64,000 bases of DNA from Trichloromonas sp034006665 (GCF_034006665.1 NZ_JAVESI010000009.1:1-64000), one strand, 5' to 3'; numbered from the stretch's first letter, positions 44,394 through 52,710 are shown. The notes: generated by a model from the letters alone, not told the origin. Program-made: numbers and translations.

Positions 44394-45326
44394 ATGCAGA
44401 TCATTAATCCCAAAAGTAATTTTGATTTCGTCGGTAAAAACCTCATTGCTGTCATTCTGTGTCTGCTGGTGATCCTCGCCGGCGTCCTCTCCCTGGTTCT
44501 CAAGGGCGGCCCCAGCTACGGCGTCGACTTTTCCGGCGGCACTCTGGTTCAGGTCCGTTTTTCTGACCCCGTTCCGGCGTCCGTCATCAAAGACTATCTG
44601 GCAGACCTGAAGCTGGATTCCCTGACCATCCAACAGTTCGGAGACGGGGCGAACGAATTTTTGATCCGGGCGCAGCAGACCGGGGATGAGATGAGCCATT
44701 TCACGAAAAAAATCGAACAGGCTCTGAAAAACGGCTCGGACGACAGTGGCCTGGAAGTGTTGCGCAGCGAGATGGTTGGCCCGCAGGTGGGAAAGGATCT
44801 GCGTCGCAAGGGGCTGCTGTCTCTGGGGTACGCCATGATCGGTACGCTGATTTATCTCTCCTGGCGGTTCGAATATCGCTTCGGCGTGGCCGCCATAGTG
44901 GCGCTGGTCCATGATGTGCTGGTCACCCTGGGGTTTCTCTCGATCTTCGACATCGAGATCGACCTGACCATTGTCGCGGCGCTGCTGACCATCATCGGCT
45001 ATTCCCTCAACGACACCATCGTCATCTTCGACCGCATCCGCGAAAACCTCGTCCGGAATCTGGACGAAACCTTTCCGGAGATGGTCAATCGCAGCATCAA
45101 CGAAACCCTGTCGCGCACCATTCTGACCTCGGGAACGACCCTGCTGGTGGTGGCTTCCCTGTATATTTTCGGCGGCAACGTCATCCACGGCTTCGCCTTC
45201 GCCATGCTCGTGGGTATCCTTGCCGGAACCTATTCCAGCGTCTTCGTCGCCGGCGCCCTGATTCTCTTCTGGGAAAAGCGCCGCCCATCCCTGAGCCGGC
45301 GGCCTGAGGCGAAACCCTTTGGATAA
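44394..45326 (+). CDS. secF: Protein translocase subunit SecF, without adjacent SecD
   Basis: The 310-residue protein has an N-terminal membrane segment (about residues 18-38), the periplasmic P1 domain opening YGVDFSGGTLVQVRF, and five C-terminal membrane segments with GYSLNDTIVIFDRIREN and SRTILTSGTTLLVVASLYIFGG, all SecF marks. It helps complete protein export using the proton gradient. GGGAG lies five bases before ATG 44394. SecD is not beside it: the 960 bases upstream contain no gene, and downstream is a CaCA antiporter. It is probably complete and functional, with secD encoded elsewhere. Confidence 0.93.
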   Translation: MQIINPKSNFDFVGKNLIAVILCLLVILAGVLSLVLKGGPSYGVDFSGGTLVQVRFSDPVPASVIKDYLADLKLDSLTIQQFGDGANEFLIRAQQTGDEMSHFTKKIEQALKNGSDDSGLEVLRSEMVGPQVGKDLRRKGLLSLGYAMIGTLIYLSWRFEYRFGVAAIVALVHDVLVTLGFLSIFDIEIDLTIVAALLTIIGYSLNDTIVIFDRIRENLVRNLDETFPEMVNRSINETLSRTILTSGTTLLVVASLYIFGGNVIHGFAFAMLVGILAGTYSSVFVAGALILFWEKRRPSLSRRPEAKPFG

Positions 45327-45443
45327 TTGATAAAAGGCTGGAGCGGAGGAGTCTCTGATCCGGCCTTTCATGGAGTGGTTTTGATGAGCAAAAATCCCCG
45401 CCGGTTGTAAACTGATCGGAACATTCTTTCTGGAGGAATCGTT

Positions 45444-46412
45444 ATGCTTGTCCCGTTTTTCGCCGTGCTTTTCGGGTTGGCTTTACTCGTTTGGAGCGCC
45501 GATCGCTTTGTCGACGGTTCCGCTTCCGTTGCCCGGCATTTGGGCATGCCGCCGCTGCTGATCGGCATGGTGGTGGTCGGTTTCGGCACCTCGGCGCCGG
45601 AAATGGTCGTGTCGGCGCTGGCGGCGATGCAGAACAGTCCGGGCATCGCTCTGGGCAATGCCTATGGTTCGAACATCACCAATATCGCCCTGATTCTCGG
45701 GGTCACCGCCCTGATCAGCCCCATCGCCGTGCATTCGCAGGTGCTACGCAAGGAATTGCCGATCCTGACCGCCGTGACCCTGCTGGCGGGCTATCAGATC
45801 TGGGATGGCGAGCTCACCCGCCTGGATGCCTTGGTGCTGTTGGGGGTGTTCGCCGTACTCATGGGCTGGACGATTCGCCAGGGGATGGGAAAGAAGGCCG
45901 ATGCGCTGGGGCAGGAGATGGATGCGGAACTCTCCGGGCAGACCATGCCGATGAAGCGAGCGTTCTTCTGGGTTGGCATCGGCCTGCTCCTGCTCATCGG
46001 CAGTTCCCGCCTCCTCGTCTGGGGGGCGGTGGCGATCGCCCATGGCTTCGGTGTCAGTGATCTGATCATCGGCCTGACCATCGTCGCCGTTGGTACCTCT
46101 CTGCCTGAGTTTGCGTCTTCGGTGATCGCGGCGCGCAAGGGGGAACACGATATCGCCTTGGGCAATATCCTCGGTTCCAACCTCTTCAACACCCTGGCGG
46201 TGGTCGGCATCGCCGGGGTGATTCGCCCCATGCCCGTGGCTGCCGAGGTCTTTTCCCGCGATATGCTGGTTATGACCAGCCTGACCCTGGCGCTTTTCCT
46301 CATCGGCTGGGGGGTGCGCGGCCCCGGGCGCATCAACCGTTTCGAAGGGGTCGTGCTGCTGGCCGGCTATGTCGGCTACACCCTCTATCTGGCCGTCGGC
46401 GCCCTGGGGTAG
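45444..46412 (+). CDS. Calcium/sodium antiporter, YrbG-type CaCA family
   Basis: The 322-residue membrane protein has about ten segments in two inverted halves, each with the CaCA alpha-repeat: GFGTSAPEMVVSALAAMQNS (first) and VGTSLPEFASSVIAARKGE (second). The acidic residue in each (E in SAPEM and SLPEF) binds the cation, and GNAYGSNITNIAL/GNILGSNLFNTLAV follow. It exchanges calcium for sodium or protons. GGAGG lies eight bases before the ATG. The gap from secF is 117 bases. Confidence 0.92.
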   Translation: MLVPFFAVLFGLALLVWSADRFVDGSASVARHLGMPPLLIGMVVVGFGTSAPEMVVSALAAMQNSPGIALGNAYGSNITNIALILGVTALISPIAVHSQVLRKELPILTAVTLLAGYQIWDGELTRLDALVLLGVFAVLMGWTIRQGMGKKADALGQEMDAELSGQTMPMKRAFFWVGIGLLLLIGSSRLLVWGAVAIAHGFGVSDLIIGLTIVAVGTSLPEFASSVIAARKGEHDIALGNILGSNLFNTLAVVGIAGVIRPMPVAAEVFSRDMLVMTSLTLALFLIGWGVRGPGRINRFEGVVLLAGYVGYTLYLAVGALG

Positions 46413-46459
46413 CGGCCCGTCCCTTGCTTCCTCCCCCCTGCTGTGCAAAGGAAACCGCT

Positions 46460-47524
46460 ATGCCCACGCCTTCGCCCATCAGCCGTCGCCTGGTTCCCTG
46501 GCTGGCCCTGAGCGGATTGACGCTTCTCGCCTTTCTGGTCATGACTCCTTTTTTGTCGCCGTTGGCCTGGGCGGGAGTGCTGGCCTACGCCTCCTGGCCG
46601 GTGGCCCAATGGCTGCGGAAAAAATGCGGCGGCGGCGACAGCCTGGCCGCCGGGCTAATGACGGCGCTGGTGGCGCTCACCCTCTTTCTTCCCCTGTTCT
46701 GGCTGGGGTGGCTGGCGCAACAGGAGGTTAGCAGGCTCTACCCCCTCTTCCAGGAATTCGTTACTTTGCCGCCGCCGGTCCCCGACTGGCTGCGGGGGGT
46801 GCCCGGCCTCAGCGATTGGCTTTCCCAAAAACGGGAGCTGCTGCTGGCCGATCCCCACTCGGTGATCGCCGCCGGGAAAATCTGGCTCAAGGCCCATTCC
46901 AGCCAGGCGGCAGCCCTGGTTGGCGGACTGGGAAGGAACTTGGTCAAGCTGGTCCTGGTGGTGCTGATTCTGTTCTTTTTCTACCGTGACGGCACCCGGA
47001 TCATGCTGGAACTGCGCCATGTGCTGGAGCGCTATCTCGGAGCGAGGGCCCACGGCTATCTCAAAGCGGTGGCGGACACGAACCGCGCCGTGGTCTATGG
47101 CGTGCTGCTGACCGCCCTGGTACAGGGGAGCCTGGCCGGCGCGGGATACTGGGTGGCCGGGCTGGACTCACCGGTGACCCTCGGCACCATGACGGCCCTC
47201 TTCGCCCTGATCCCCTTCGGCACCCCGCTGCTCTGGGGTGGGGCGGGACTGTGGCTGCTTTCCCAAGGCAAGGTGGGAGCGGCGCTCGGCATGTGGGCCT
47301 GGGGCGCCCTGGTGGTCAGCCAGGCCGACAACCTTTTGCGCCCGCTCTTCATCAGCAGCGTCAGCGCCATTCCCTTTCTGCTGGTGCTGTTCGGCGTTCT
47401 CGGCGGGATTCTCGCCTTCGGTCTGGTAGGACTGTTCGTCGGCCCCATTGTTCTTGCGGTAGTCTGGGCCGTGTGGCGGGAATGGGCGGCGCATCTGGAT
47501 GACATTGACGTTACAGAAAACTAA
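46460..47524 (+). CDS. AI-2E-family permease (PerM/TqsA-like)
   Basis: The 354-residue protein has about eight membrane segments and a soluble region at about residues 80-160. The motif ARAHGYLKAVADTNRAVVYGV and the C-terminal PFGTPLLWGGAGLW/FGLVGLFVGPIVLAVVWAVWRE are typical of AI-2E permeases. Substrate is not predictable. AAAGGA is eight bases before ATG 46460; in-frame codons upstream to 46424 add residues of no homology. It follows the CaCA gene with 47 bases between. Confidence 0.88.
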   Translation: MPTPSPISRRLVPWLALSGLTLLAFLVMTPFLSPLAWAGVLAYASWPVAQWLRKKCGGGDSLAAGLMTALVALTLFLPLFWLGWLAQQEVSRLYPLFQEFVTLPPPVPDWLRGVPGLSDWLSQKRELLLADPHSVIAAGKIWLKAHSSQAAALVGGLGRNLVKLVLVVLILFFFYRDGTRIMLELRHVLERYLGARAHGYLKAVADTNRAVVYGVLLTALVQGSLAGAGYWVAGLDSPVTLGTMTALFALIPFGTPLLWGGAGLWLLSQGKVGAALGMWAWGALVVSQADNLLRPLFISSVSAIPFLLVLFGVLGGILAFGLVGLFVGPIVLAVVWAVWREWAAHLDDIDVTEN

Positions 47525-47588
47525 TTGCTCGTTGCTACCCAATAACGATAACGCATCAAGCTGATGCTGGTCATGTCCGGTTCGGATT

Positions 47589-47603
47589 GCGACAAGTTGT
47601 CGC
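47589..47603. promoter_or_regulatory. Small palindrome in front of the tautomerase gene
   Basis: GCGACAA-g-TTGTCGC is a perfect seven-base inverted repeat around one base, 71 bases before the tautomerase start. It could be an operator for a small dimeric repressor; nothing else supports this. Confidence 0.3.
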
Positions 47604-47673
47604 CCTTGGCCATTGCCGCGGATCGCCGTTATCCGCCGCGCTCATCAACGGCACCGTAGAAAGGAGCCGCATC

Positions 47674-47877
47674 ATGCCGTACGTCAACATCAAGATCACC
47701 CGGGAGGGAGTCACTCCCGAGCAGAAAGCCAGGTTAATCGCGGGGGCGACCCAACTGCTGGTCGACGTCCTCGGCAAAAATCCGGCGACGACCGTCGTCG
47801 TCATCGACGAGGTTGATACGGACAACTGGGGCGTGGGCGGCGAGACCATCACGGTTCGACGGAAAGCCGGGAAATAG
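47674..47877 (+). CDS. 4-oxalocrotonate tautomerase-family protein
   Basis: The 67-residue protein has the invariant proline right after Met (MPYVNIKI), which becomes the catalytic Pro-1 on Met removal. The pattern TPEQKARLIAGATQLLVDVLGK and the conserved Gly-Arg (GGETITVRRK) fit the 4-OT family of hexameric tautomerases. Substrate is unknown. AAAGGAG lies eight bases before ATG 47674. It is 149 bases after the permease. Confidence 0.88.
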   Translation: MPYVNIKITREGVTPEQKARLIAGATQLLVDVLGKNPATTVVVIDEVDTDNWGVGGETITVRRKAGK

Positions 47878-47922
47878 TCTTTCGTGCCGCCGATTTCATC
47901 GGGGGCGTGGCGACCTTCCCGT

Positions 47923-48393
47923 TCAGTTGCGCAGGGTCGCTTTCAGTCGGCCGTCCTTGCGGAGCAGATCGAAGGCGTCGGTGATACTGGTGCAGACGAC
48001 GTCGGCATTGAGCAGGGTCGCGACGCTTGCCCCTTCTTTCTGGATCAGGGCGATGCCGAGCGCGGCGGCCTTGAGCATCAGTCCGTCGTTTCTGCCGTTG
48101 CCGACACAGACGACGGCGTCCGCCCCCAGGCTTTCGACGTAGGCGAGCTTTTCCCGGTCCTGATGGCCGTCGCCGATGATCTGTACCCGGCAAGGGAGGG
48201 CCTGGGCCTGGGCGGCGACCGTGCCGTGGGTGTCCGCCGTGAGGATGTGGATGTGCAGGTGGCGGGCGAGTTCGGCGATGCCTTCGGCGACGCCGGGGAG
48301 CAGGATCCCGTCCTCGGCCAAGGTGCCGTTGTAATCGAGAACCAGATGGTGCAGGACGAAGGTCGGCCCGTTGGGGATGGCGATACGCAGCAT
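47923..48393 (-). CDS. HAD-superfamily phosphatase-like hydrolase
   Basis: The 156-residue protein has the HAD motif I DYNGTLAEDG (nucleophile Asp), motif II LTADTHGTV, a conserved lysine region HQDREKLAYVE and motif III VVCVGNGRNDGLML. It lacks a large cap domain (the C0 or small-cap type). Length is compact. It runs away from the arsR promoter region, with ATG 48393 preceded by AAAGG seven bases upstream; the frame continues upstream without conservation. Substrate unknown. Confidence 0.85.
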   Translation of the reverse strand: MLRIAIPNGPTFVLHHLVLDYNGTLAEDGILLPGVAEGIAELARHLHIHILTADTHGTVAAQAQALPCRVQIIGDGHQDREKLAYVESLGADAVVCVGNGRNDGLMLKAAALGIALIQKEGASVATLLNADVVCTSITDAFDLLRKDGRLKATLRN

Positions 48394-48484
48394 GGTGGAG
48401 CCTTTCGCGAAAAGGACCGGGACAGGATAGGCGACATTGGCCGCGGCTGCAAGCGTGTCAAGGGCCTCCGCCGCGAGAAAAGGG

Positions 48485-48526
48485 GTGACAGGGACGACTC
48501 TCCTTGGTATAAGGATATTCGAATAT
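48485..48526 (+). promoter_or_regulatory. ArsR-operon promoter with overlapping operator palindrome
   Basis: GTGACA (48485-48490) and TATAAG (48508-48513) are separated by 17 bases. Just after the -10 lies the perfect palindrome ATATTCGAATAT (48515-48526), a typical ArsR-type operator sequence, close to the expected start of transcription near 48520. An ArsR repressor bound here would block initiation. Confidence 0.75.
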
Positions 48527-48547
48527 ATTTTTGGAGAGGAGCCGCCT

Positions 48548-48832
48548 GTGGTGATCGAAAAAGACTGGGTTGTCGTGTTGAAGGCCCTGGCCCATCCCAC
48601 CCGCCTGCGCATCGTCGCCGAGCTGTTGCAGAGCACCAAGTGCGTGACCAGCATGCAGGATCTGCTTCCCGCCTCGCAGGCCAACATCTCCCAACACCTC
48701 GGCATTCTCCGTGGTGCCCGCATTGTCGATTTCACCCAGGACGGCGCCCAGCGCTGCTACTATGTCTGCCGCCCGGAGCTGGTCGGCGGCCTGCTTGACC
48801 TTTTGCGGGACGCTCCGGCGCCCCCCGCCTGA
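48548..48832 (+). CDS. ArsR-family transcriptional repressor
   Basis: The 94-residue winged-helix protein has the ArsR pattern VLKALAHPTRLRIVAELLQ, then LLPASQANISQHLGILRGARIVDF with a recognition helix and wing. Cysteines at KCVTSM (at the place of the arsenic box CxC) and RCYYVC are present, but the full CVC metal box is absent, so a thiol-redox or other signal is possible. The start is GTG 48548 (or 48551), with GAGG eight bases upstream. It is the first gene of the trxB-selW operon and controls it presumably through the palindrome at 48515-48526. Confidence 0.9.
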   Translation: MVIEKDWVVVLKALAHPTRLRIVAELLQSTKCVTSMQDLLPASQANISQHLGILRGARIVDFTQDGAQRCYYVCRPELVGGLLDLLRDAPAPPA

Positions 48833-48865
48833 ATCCCCTGATTTTCATCGGAAAGGAATCTGTTG

Positions 48866-49816
48866 ATGAGCGCTACCGAACACCATCGTCTGATCATTCT
48901 CGGTTCCGGCCCCGCCGGCTACACGGCCGCCGTCTATGCGGCCCGGGCCAATCTCAATCCGCTGCTGATCGCCGGTCTCCAGCCCGGCGGCCAGCTGACC
49001 ACCACCACCGAAGTCGACAACTGGCCCGGCGACCCCGAAGGGGTGCAGGGGGGCGATCTGATGGAGCGCATGCGTCTGCACGCCGAGCGCTTTGATACCC
49101 GTATCGTCTACGACACCATCGTCGCCGCCGATCTCCAACAGCGCCCCTTTCGGCTCACCGGCGACAGCGGCGAGTATACCTGCGACGCCCTGATCATCGC
49201 CACCGGCGCCTCCGCCCGTTACTTGGGCCTTCCTTCCGAGCATGCCTACATGGGCAAGGGGGTTTCCGCCTGTGCCACCTGCGACGGCTTCTTCTACCGC
49301 AATCTGCCGGTGGCGGTTATCGGCGGCGGCAACACCGCCGTGGAGGAAGCTCTCTACCTTTCCCACATCGCCGGCCACGTCACCGTCGTCCATCGCCGCG
49401 ACCAGTTCCGTTCCGAGAAGATCATGGCCGACAAGCTCAAGGCCCGGGCCGCCGAGGGCAAGGTGACGATCGAGTGGTTCCAGGTGCTGGATGAGGTTCT
49501 CGGCGACGAGCGCGGTGTTACCGGCATCCGCATCAAGGATGTGCGCGATGGCTCGACCAAAGAGGTCGCCGTGCAGGGGGTCTTCATCGCCATCGGCCAT
49601 TCCCCGAACACCGCCATCTTCGCCGGCCAGTTGGAGATGAAGGACGGCTACCTCAAGACCCGGGGCGGCGCCGACGGTTTCGCCACCCAGACCAGCATCC
49701 CCGGGGTCTTCGCTGCCGGCGATGTGCAGGATTACATGTACCGGCAGGCCATCACCTCGGCCGGCACCGGCTGCATGGCGGCCCTCGACGCCGAACGCTA
49801 TCTCGATAGTTTGTAA
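48866..49816 (+). CDS. trxB: Thioredoxin reductase
   Basis: The 316-residue flavoprotein has the FAD site GSGPAGYTAAVYAARA, the redox centre CATCDGFF (about residues 138-145), the NADPH site GGGNTAVEEA with the VHRRD arginines for NADPH, and the C-terminal FAD motif GVFAAGDVQDYMYRQAITSAG. Size is standard for the low-Mr enzyme. It reduces thioredoxins or related thiol proteins with NADPH. The ATG at 48866 has AGGA eight bases upstream. It is 33 bases after arsR and 35 bases before the selenoprotein gene. Confidence 0.95.
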   Translation: MSATEHHRLIILGSGPAGYTAAVYAARANLNPLLIAGLQPGGQLTTTTEVDNWPGDPEGVQGGDLMERMRLHAERFDTRIVYDTIVAADLQQRPFRLTGDSGEYTCDALIIATGASARYLGLPSEHAYMGKGVSACATCDGFFYRNLPVAVIGGGNTAVEEALYLSHIAGHVTVVHRRDQFRSEKIMADKLKARAAEGKVTIEWFQVLDEVLGDERGVTGIRIKDVRDGSTKEVAVQGVFIAIGHSPNTAIFAGQLEMKDGYLKTRGGADGFATQTSIPGVFAAGDVQDYMYRQAITSAGTGCMAALDAERYLDSL

Positions 49817-49851
49817 CACATTCCATATAAACCAAGGAAAGGAGTCCATCC

Positions 49852-50079
49852 ATGCAGATCAAAATCCTCTACTGTCCTTCCTGAGGACAGCAGCCCCGAG
49901 CGGCGAGTCTCGCCGCGGATCTCAAAACACAATTTCCCGCCGCCGATATCGATATCGAAGCGGGGCCGCAGCGGAGCGAGTTCGCGGTCGTCGTCGACGG
50001 CTCCCCGGTTTTCTCCCGGCTGGAGCAGCGCCGCTATCCCGAGGTCGAAGAGGTCGTGGCGATTCTCCACGAAATCTAG
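49852..50079 (+). CDS. SelW/Rdx-family selenoprotein with in-frame TGA (CxxU)
   Basis: Reading the TGA at 49882-49884 as selenocysteine gives a 75-residue protein: MQIKILYCPSU, then GQQPRAASLAADLKTQFPAA, then DIDIEAGPQRSEFAVVVDGS and a C-terminal half ending ILHEI. The pattern YCPSU is the CxxU redox site of SelW/SelT-like (Rdx) proteins, and the following helix, the FxVxVDG strand and the RRYPEVEE helix fit that thioredoxin-like fold. The reading frame is open on both sides of the TGA to the TAG at 50077, and AAAGGAG lies seven bases before the ATG. A hairpin begins 15 bases after the TGA (see the SECIS entry). Ordinary ORF finding misses the gene. The role is probably small-molecule or protein thiol redox, given trxB next door. 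Confidence 0.9.
49900..49916 (+). promoter_or_regulatory. SECIS-like hairpin of the selenoprotein gene
   Basis: GCGGCGA (49900-49906) pairs perfectly with TCGCCGC (49910-49916) around a tiny GTC loop, or as a six-base stem around an AGUCU loop. It begins 15 bases after the TGA. The GU-containing apical loop GUCU resembles that of known bacterial SECIS elements, which bind SelB. Stem and placement are consistent; bulge positions cannot be tested by eye. Confidence 0.75.
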
Positions 50080-50101
50080 TCCTCCAACCCTGGGAGCGGT
50101 C

Positions 50102-50734
50102 ATGGATCAGGAAACCGAAGCGGCCCGCTATCGCGCGGCCTGTGAAAAGAGTTTCTGGCGAGCGGTCTTCGCCGCCGAACTGGAGTATGTCCTTCGTTAT
50201 CTGCATCCGCAAGACGCCATTCTCAGCGTCGGCTGCGGTCCGGCCACGATCGAAGGAGCGTTGCTCGACCGGGGCTTTTCCGTGGTCGGTCTCGACGTTT
50301 CGGCCCAGGCGCTGGAAGGGGCCCCTGACGGACTGCGCACCGTGGCCGCCCGCGCCGAAGAGATGCCTTTTGCGGCGGGCTCGTTCGATGTGGTGATCTC
50401 CATCGTTTCCCTTCAATTCATCGAGGACTACCAGACGGCCATCGCCAAAATTGCCCGGGTGCTGCGCCCCGACGGCCGGGTCATTGTCATGCTGCTCAAT
50501 CCGTCCTCGCACTTTTTCAAGACCAAGCAGGCCGAGCCCGATTCCTACGTGCGCAAGATTCGCCATACGAACCTGGCGCTTCTTGAACGGGAGATGGCCG
50601 GACATTTCGCCTTGGAGGGGGAATATTTCCTCGGGATCGAGGGCCACGAGATCTTTGCCAGCCGGGATCCGGCGACAGCGGCGCTTTATGTGCTGCGGGG
50701 AACCCGGGGCGGGACTTTCGCTTGCACCAGGTAG
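50102..50734 (+). CDS. Class I SAM-dependent methyltransferase
   Basis: The 210-residue protein has the Rossmann SAM motif LSVGCGPATIEGALLDRGFS and VVGLDVSAQALEGA (motifs I and II), EEMPFAAGSFDVVISIVSLQ (motif III/IV) and ARVLRPDGRVIVMLLNP. It belongs to the Methyltransf_11 group, substrate unknown. It is 22 bases after the selenoprotein gene in the same operon. In operons of related type it might methylate a selenium or arsenic compound or a small thiol; this is speculation. No odd composition. Confidence 0.88.
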   Translation: MDQETEAARYRAACEKSFWRAVFAAELEYVLRYLHPQDAILSVGCGPATIEGALLDRGFSVVGLDVSAQALEGAPDGLRTVAARAEEMPFAAGSFDVVISIVSLQFIEDYQTAIAKIARVLRPDGRVIVMLLNPSSHFFKTKQAEPDSYVRKIRHTNLALLEREMAGHFALEGEYFLGIEGHEIFASRDPATAALYVLRGTRGGTFACTR

Positions 50735-50830
50735 TGCTTGTGTCGCGGGGGCGAAGGCGGGTACAATCCCTGGGCATGTCCGGCGGGGCGCGGGTTCCGG
50801 CGGCAAATTCACTCTAAAAGGATCTGGGCG

Positions 50831-52039
50831 ATGGTTGACGAGATGGACGATAGGGAAGATACCGGCGAGGAGAGTTTCGCCGAACTGTTCGAGAAGAGTT
50901 TTTCCGCCCCCGGCGGCGGCAAGCTGGAGCCGGGAAAGAAGGTTGAGGCGACGGTTCTCAGCATCACCAAGGATTGGGTCTTTCTGGATGTTGGGCAGAA
51001 GGGGGAAGGGGTTCTCGACCGAAAAGAGCTGCTCGACGCCGACGGCAATCTCAAGGTTGCCGAGGGGGATGTGCTCACCGCCTATTTCCTTTCCCGCGCC
51101 GGGGGCGAGCTGCGTTTCACCACCCGGCTCGGCGGCGGCAGCGGCAACGCCCAGCTCGAAGAGGCTTGGCGCAGCGGCATCCCCGTCGAAGGAACGGTAG
51201 AAAAGGAGATCAAGGGCGGCTACGAGGTCAAGCTCGCCGGCAGCACCCGGGCCTTCTGCCCCTTTTCGCAGATGGCCTTGCGCCGCACCGAGAACCCCGA
51301 GCAGTTCATCGGCAAAAGCCTCTCCTTCAAGATCAGTCAATACGCCGAACGGGGACGCAACGTGGTGGTTTCCCATCGGGCGATCCTCGAAGAGGAACAG
51401 CGTCTTCAGCGTGAAACGCTGCGCGCGACCCTGCGCGAGGGGATGTCCGTTCCCGGCGTCGTCACCCAGCTCAAGCCCTTCGGCGCTTTTGTCGACATCG
51501 GCGGCATCGAGGGTCTGGTTCCCATCTCCGAGGTGGCCTGGGGGCGGGTTGAGGATATCAACGAGGTGCTGTCCATCGGCCAGAAGGTTGAGGTCGCCGT
51601 CAAAAGTCTCGACTGGGACGCCAACCGCTTCTCCTTCAGCCTCAAGGAGGCTCAGGCCGATCCCTGGAGAACCGTCGCCGAGAAATTCCCCGAGGGGACG
51701 GTTGTCACCGGTAAGGTCGTGCGCCTTGCCCCCTTCGGCGCCTTCGTCGCCCTCGGCGAGGGGATCGACGGCCTGGTGCATATCTCCAAGCTTGGCGGCG
51801 GCAAGCGTATCAACCATCCCCGCGAGGCGGTCAAGGAAGGGGAGAGCCTGACCGTGAAGGTTGAGAAGATCGAGGTCGAGGCGCGCCGCGTCTCCCTGGT
51901 TCCGGTGGGCGGGGAAGGGGCCGCCGAAGCCGAGCCCGAAGAGGATTTCCGTCAGTACATCCCCCAATCTTCCGGGGGCGGCATGGGCACTTTCGGCGAA
52001 CTGCTGAAAAAACAGCAGGAGAAGAAGAAACGGCGTTGA
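50831..52039 (+). CDS. S1-domain RNA-binding protein (ribosomal protein S1-like)
   Basis: The 402-residue protein carries four S1 domains, at about residues 35-100, 117-183, 203-272 and 288-357. Domains three and four are the best matches, with GVVTQLKPFGAFVDIGGIEG and GKVVRLAPFGAFVALGEGID. It is shorter than the six-domain ribosomal protein S1, and resembles the S1 proteins of four domains found as second copies in many bacteria. The basic C-terminal tail KKQQEKKKRR may add RNA affinity. ATG 50831 has AAAGGA 10 bases upstream. Its TGA overlaps the TTG start of the next gene. Confidence 0.88.
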   Translation: MVDEMDDREDTGEESFAELFEKSFSAPGGGKLEPGKKVEATVLSITKDWVFLDVGQKGEGVLDRKELLDADGNLKVAEGDVLTAYFLSRAGGELRFTTRLGGGSGNAQLEEAWRSGIPVEGTVEKEIKGGYEVKLAGSTRAFCPFSQMALRRTENPEQFIGKSLSFKISQYAERGRNVVVSHRAILEEEQRLQRETLRATLREGMSVPGVVTQLKPFGAFVDIGGIEGLVPISEVAWGRVEDINEVLSIGQKVEVAVKSLDWDANRFSFSLKEAQADPWRTVAEKFPEGTVVTGKVVRLAPFGAFVALGEGIDGLVHISKLGGGKRINHPREAVKEGESLTVKVEKIEVEARRVSLVPVGGEGAAEAEPEEDFRQYIPQSSGGGMGTFGELLKKQQEKKKRR

Positions 52040-52710
52040 GAGATCAGTCCGCCATCCTCGACGACTACCGGGCTCTGCTGGAAACGGTGGATGCCTGGTT
52101 CGCCCGCTGCCTGGAGACAGCCGGCCGGCATATTCACTGCCGGCCGGGCTGCTCCGGCTGCTGCCGGGGGCTCTTCGACATCACCCTGATGGACGCCGCC
52201 CTACTGCGCCGGGGCTTCGAGCTGTTGCCGGAGACGGTGCGGGCAGCGGCGCTGACCAAGTCCCGGGCGCGGCTATCCGAACTGCAAGAGCGCTGGCCCG
52301 GCTTCGGTCCCCCCTATCTGCTCAACCATCTCCCCGATGCGGAATGGACCGAGATGCCCGAGGAGGATGCCACGCCCTGTCCTTTGCTCGGGGAGGACGG
52401 TCGCTGCTTGGTCTACGCCTTCCGGCCCATGACCTGCCGTCTGCACGGTCTACCCAACATCGACCGTTCCGGTGAAAGCTTTTCCGACACTTGGTGCACG
52501 CTCAACTTCACCGCCGTCGATCCTCTCGCCCTGCCTGAGTTGCGCTGGAACTTCCGCCGCGCTTTTGAAGCGGAGCTCAATCTCTTTGGCGAGTTTACCT
52601 ACTCTCTACTCGGCGCCCCGCGCAAGGAGCTGGATACCTTCATCCCCCTGGCCCTGCTCATGGATTTCGCTACACTCCCCGGTTCTTGCGGAGGGGCTCT
52701 TTCCCGATGA
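52036..52710 (+). CDS. YkgJ-family cysteine-cluster protein
   Basis: The 224-residue protein has the YkgJ signature CRPGCSGCCRGLFDIT and a second cluster CPLLGEDGRCLVYAFRP then MTCRLHG, together six or more cysteines that may bind zinc or an iron-sulfur cluster. Start is TTG at 52036, forming TTGA with the stop of the S1 gene (translational coupling). The C-terminal third has no motif. Function is unknown; this family is often found near RNA or redox genes. Confidence 0.85.
   Translation: MRDQSAILDDYRALLETVDAWFARCLETAGRHIHCRPGCSGCCRGLFDITLMDAALLRRGFELLPETVRAAALTKSRARLSELQERWPGFGPPYLLNHLPDAEWTEMPEEDATPCPLLGEDGRCLVYAFRPMTCRLHGLPNIDRSGESFSDTWCTLNFTAVDPLALPELRWNFRRAFEAELNLFGEFTYSLLGAPRKELDTFIPLALLMDFATLPGSCGGALSR

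Noticed and set aside
45333..45370. Terminator after secF (AAAGGCTGG/CCGGCCTTT)
   Set aside because: The loop is long and no T-tract follows; too weak to list.
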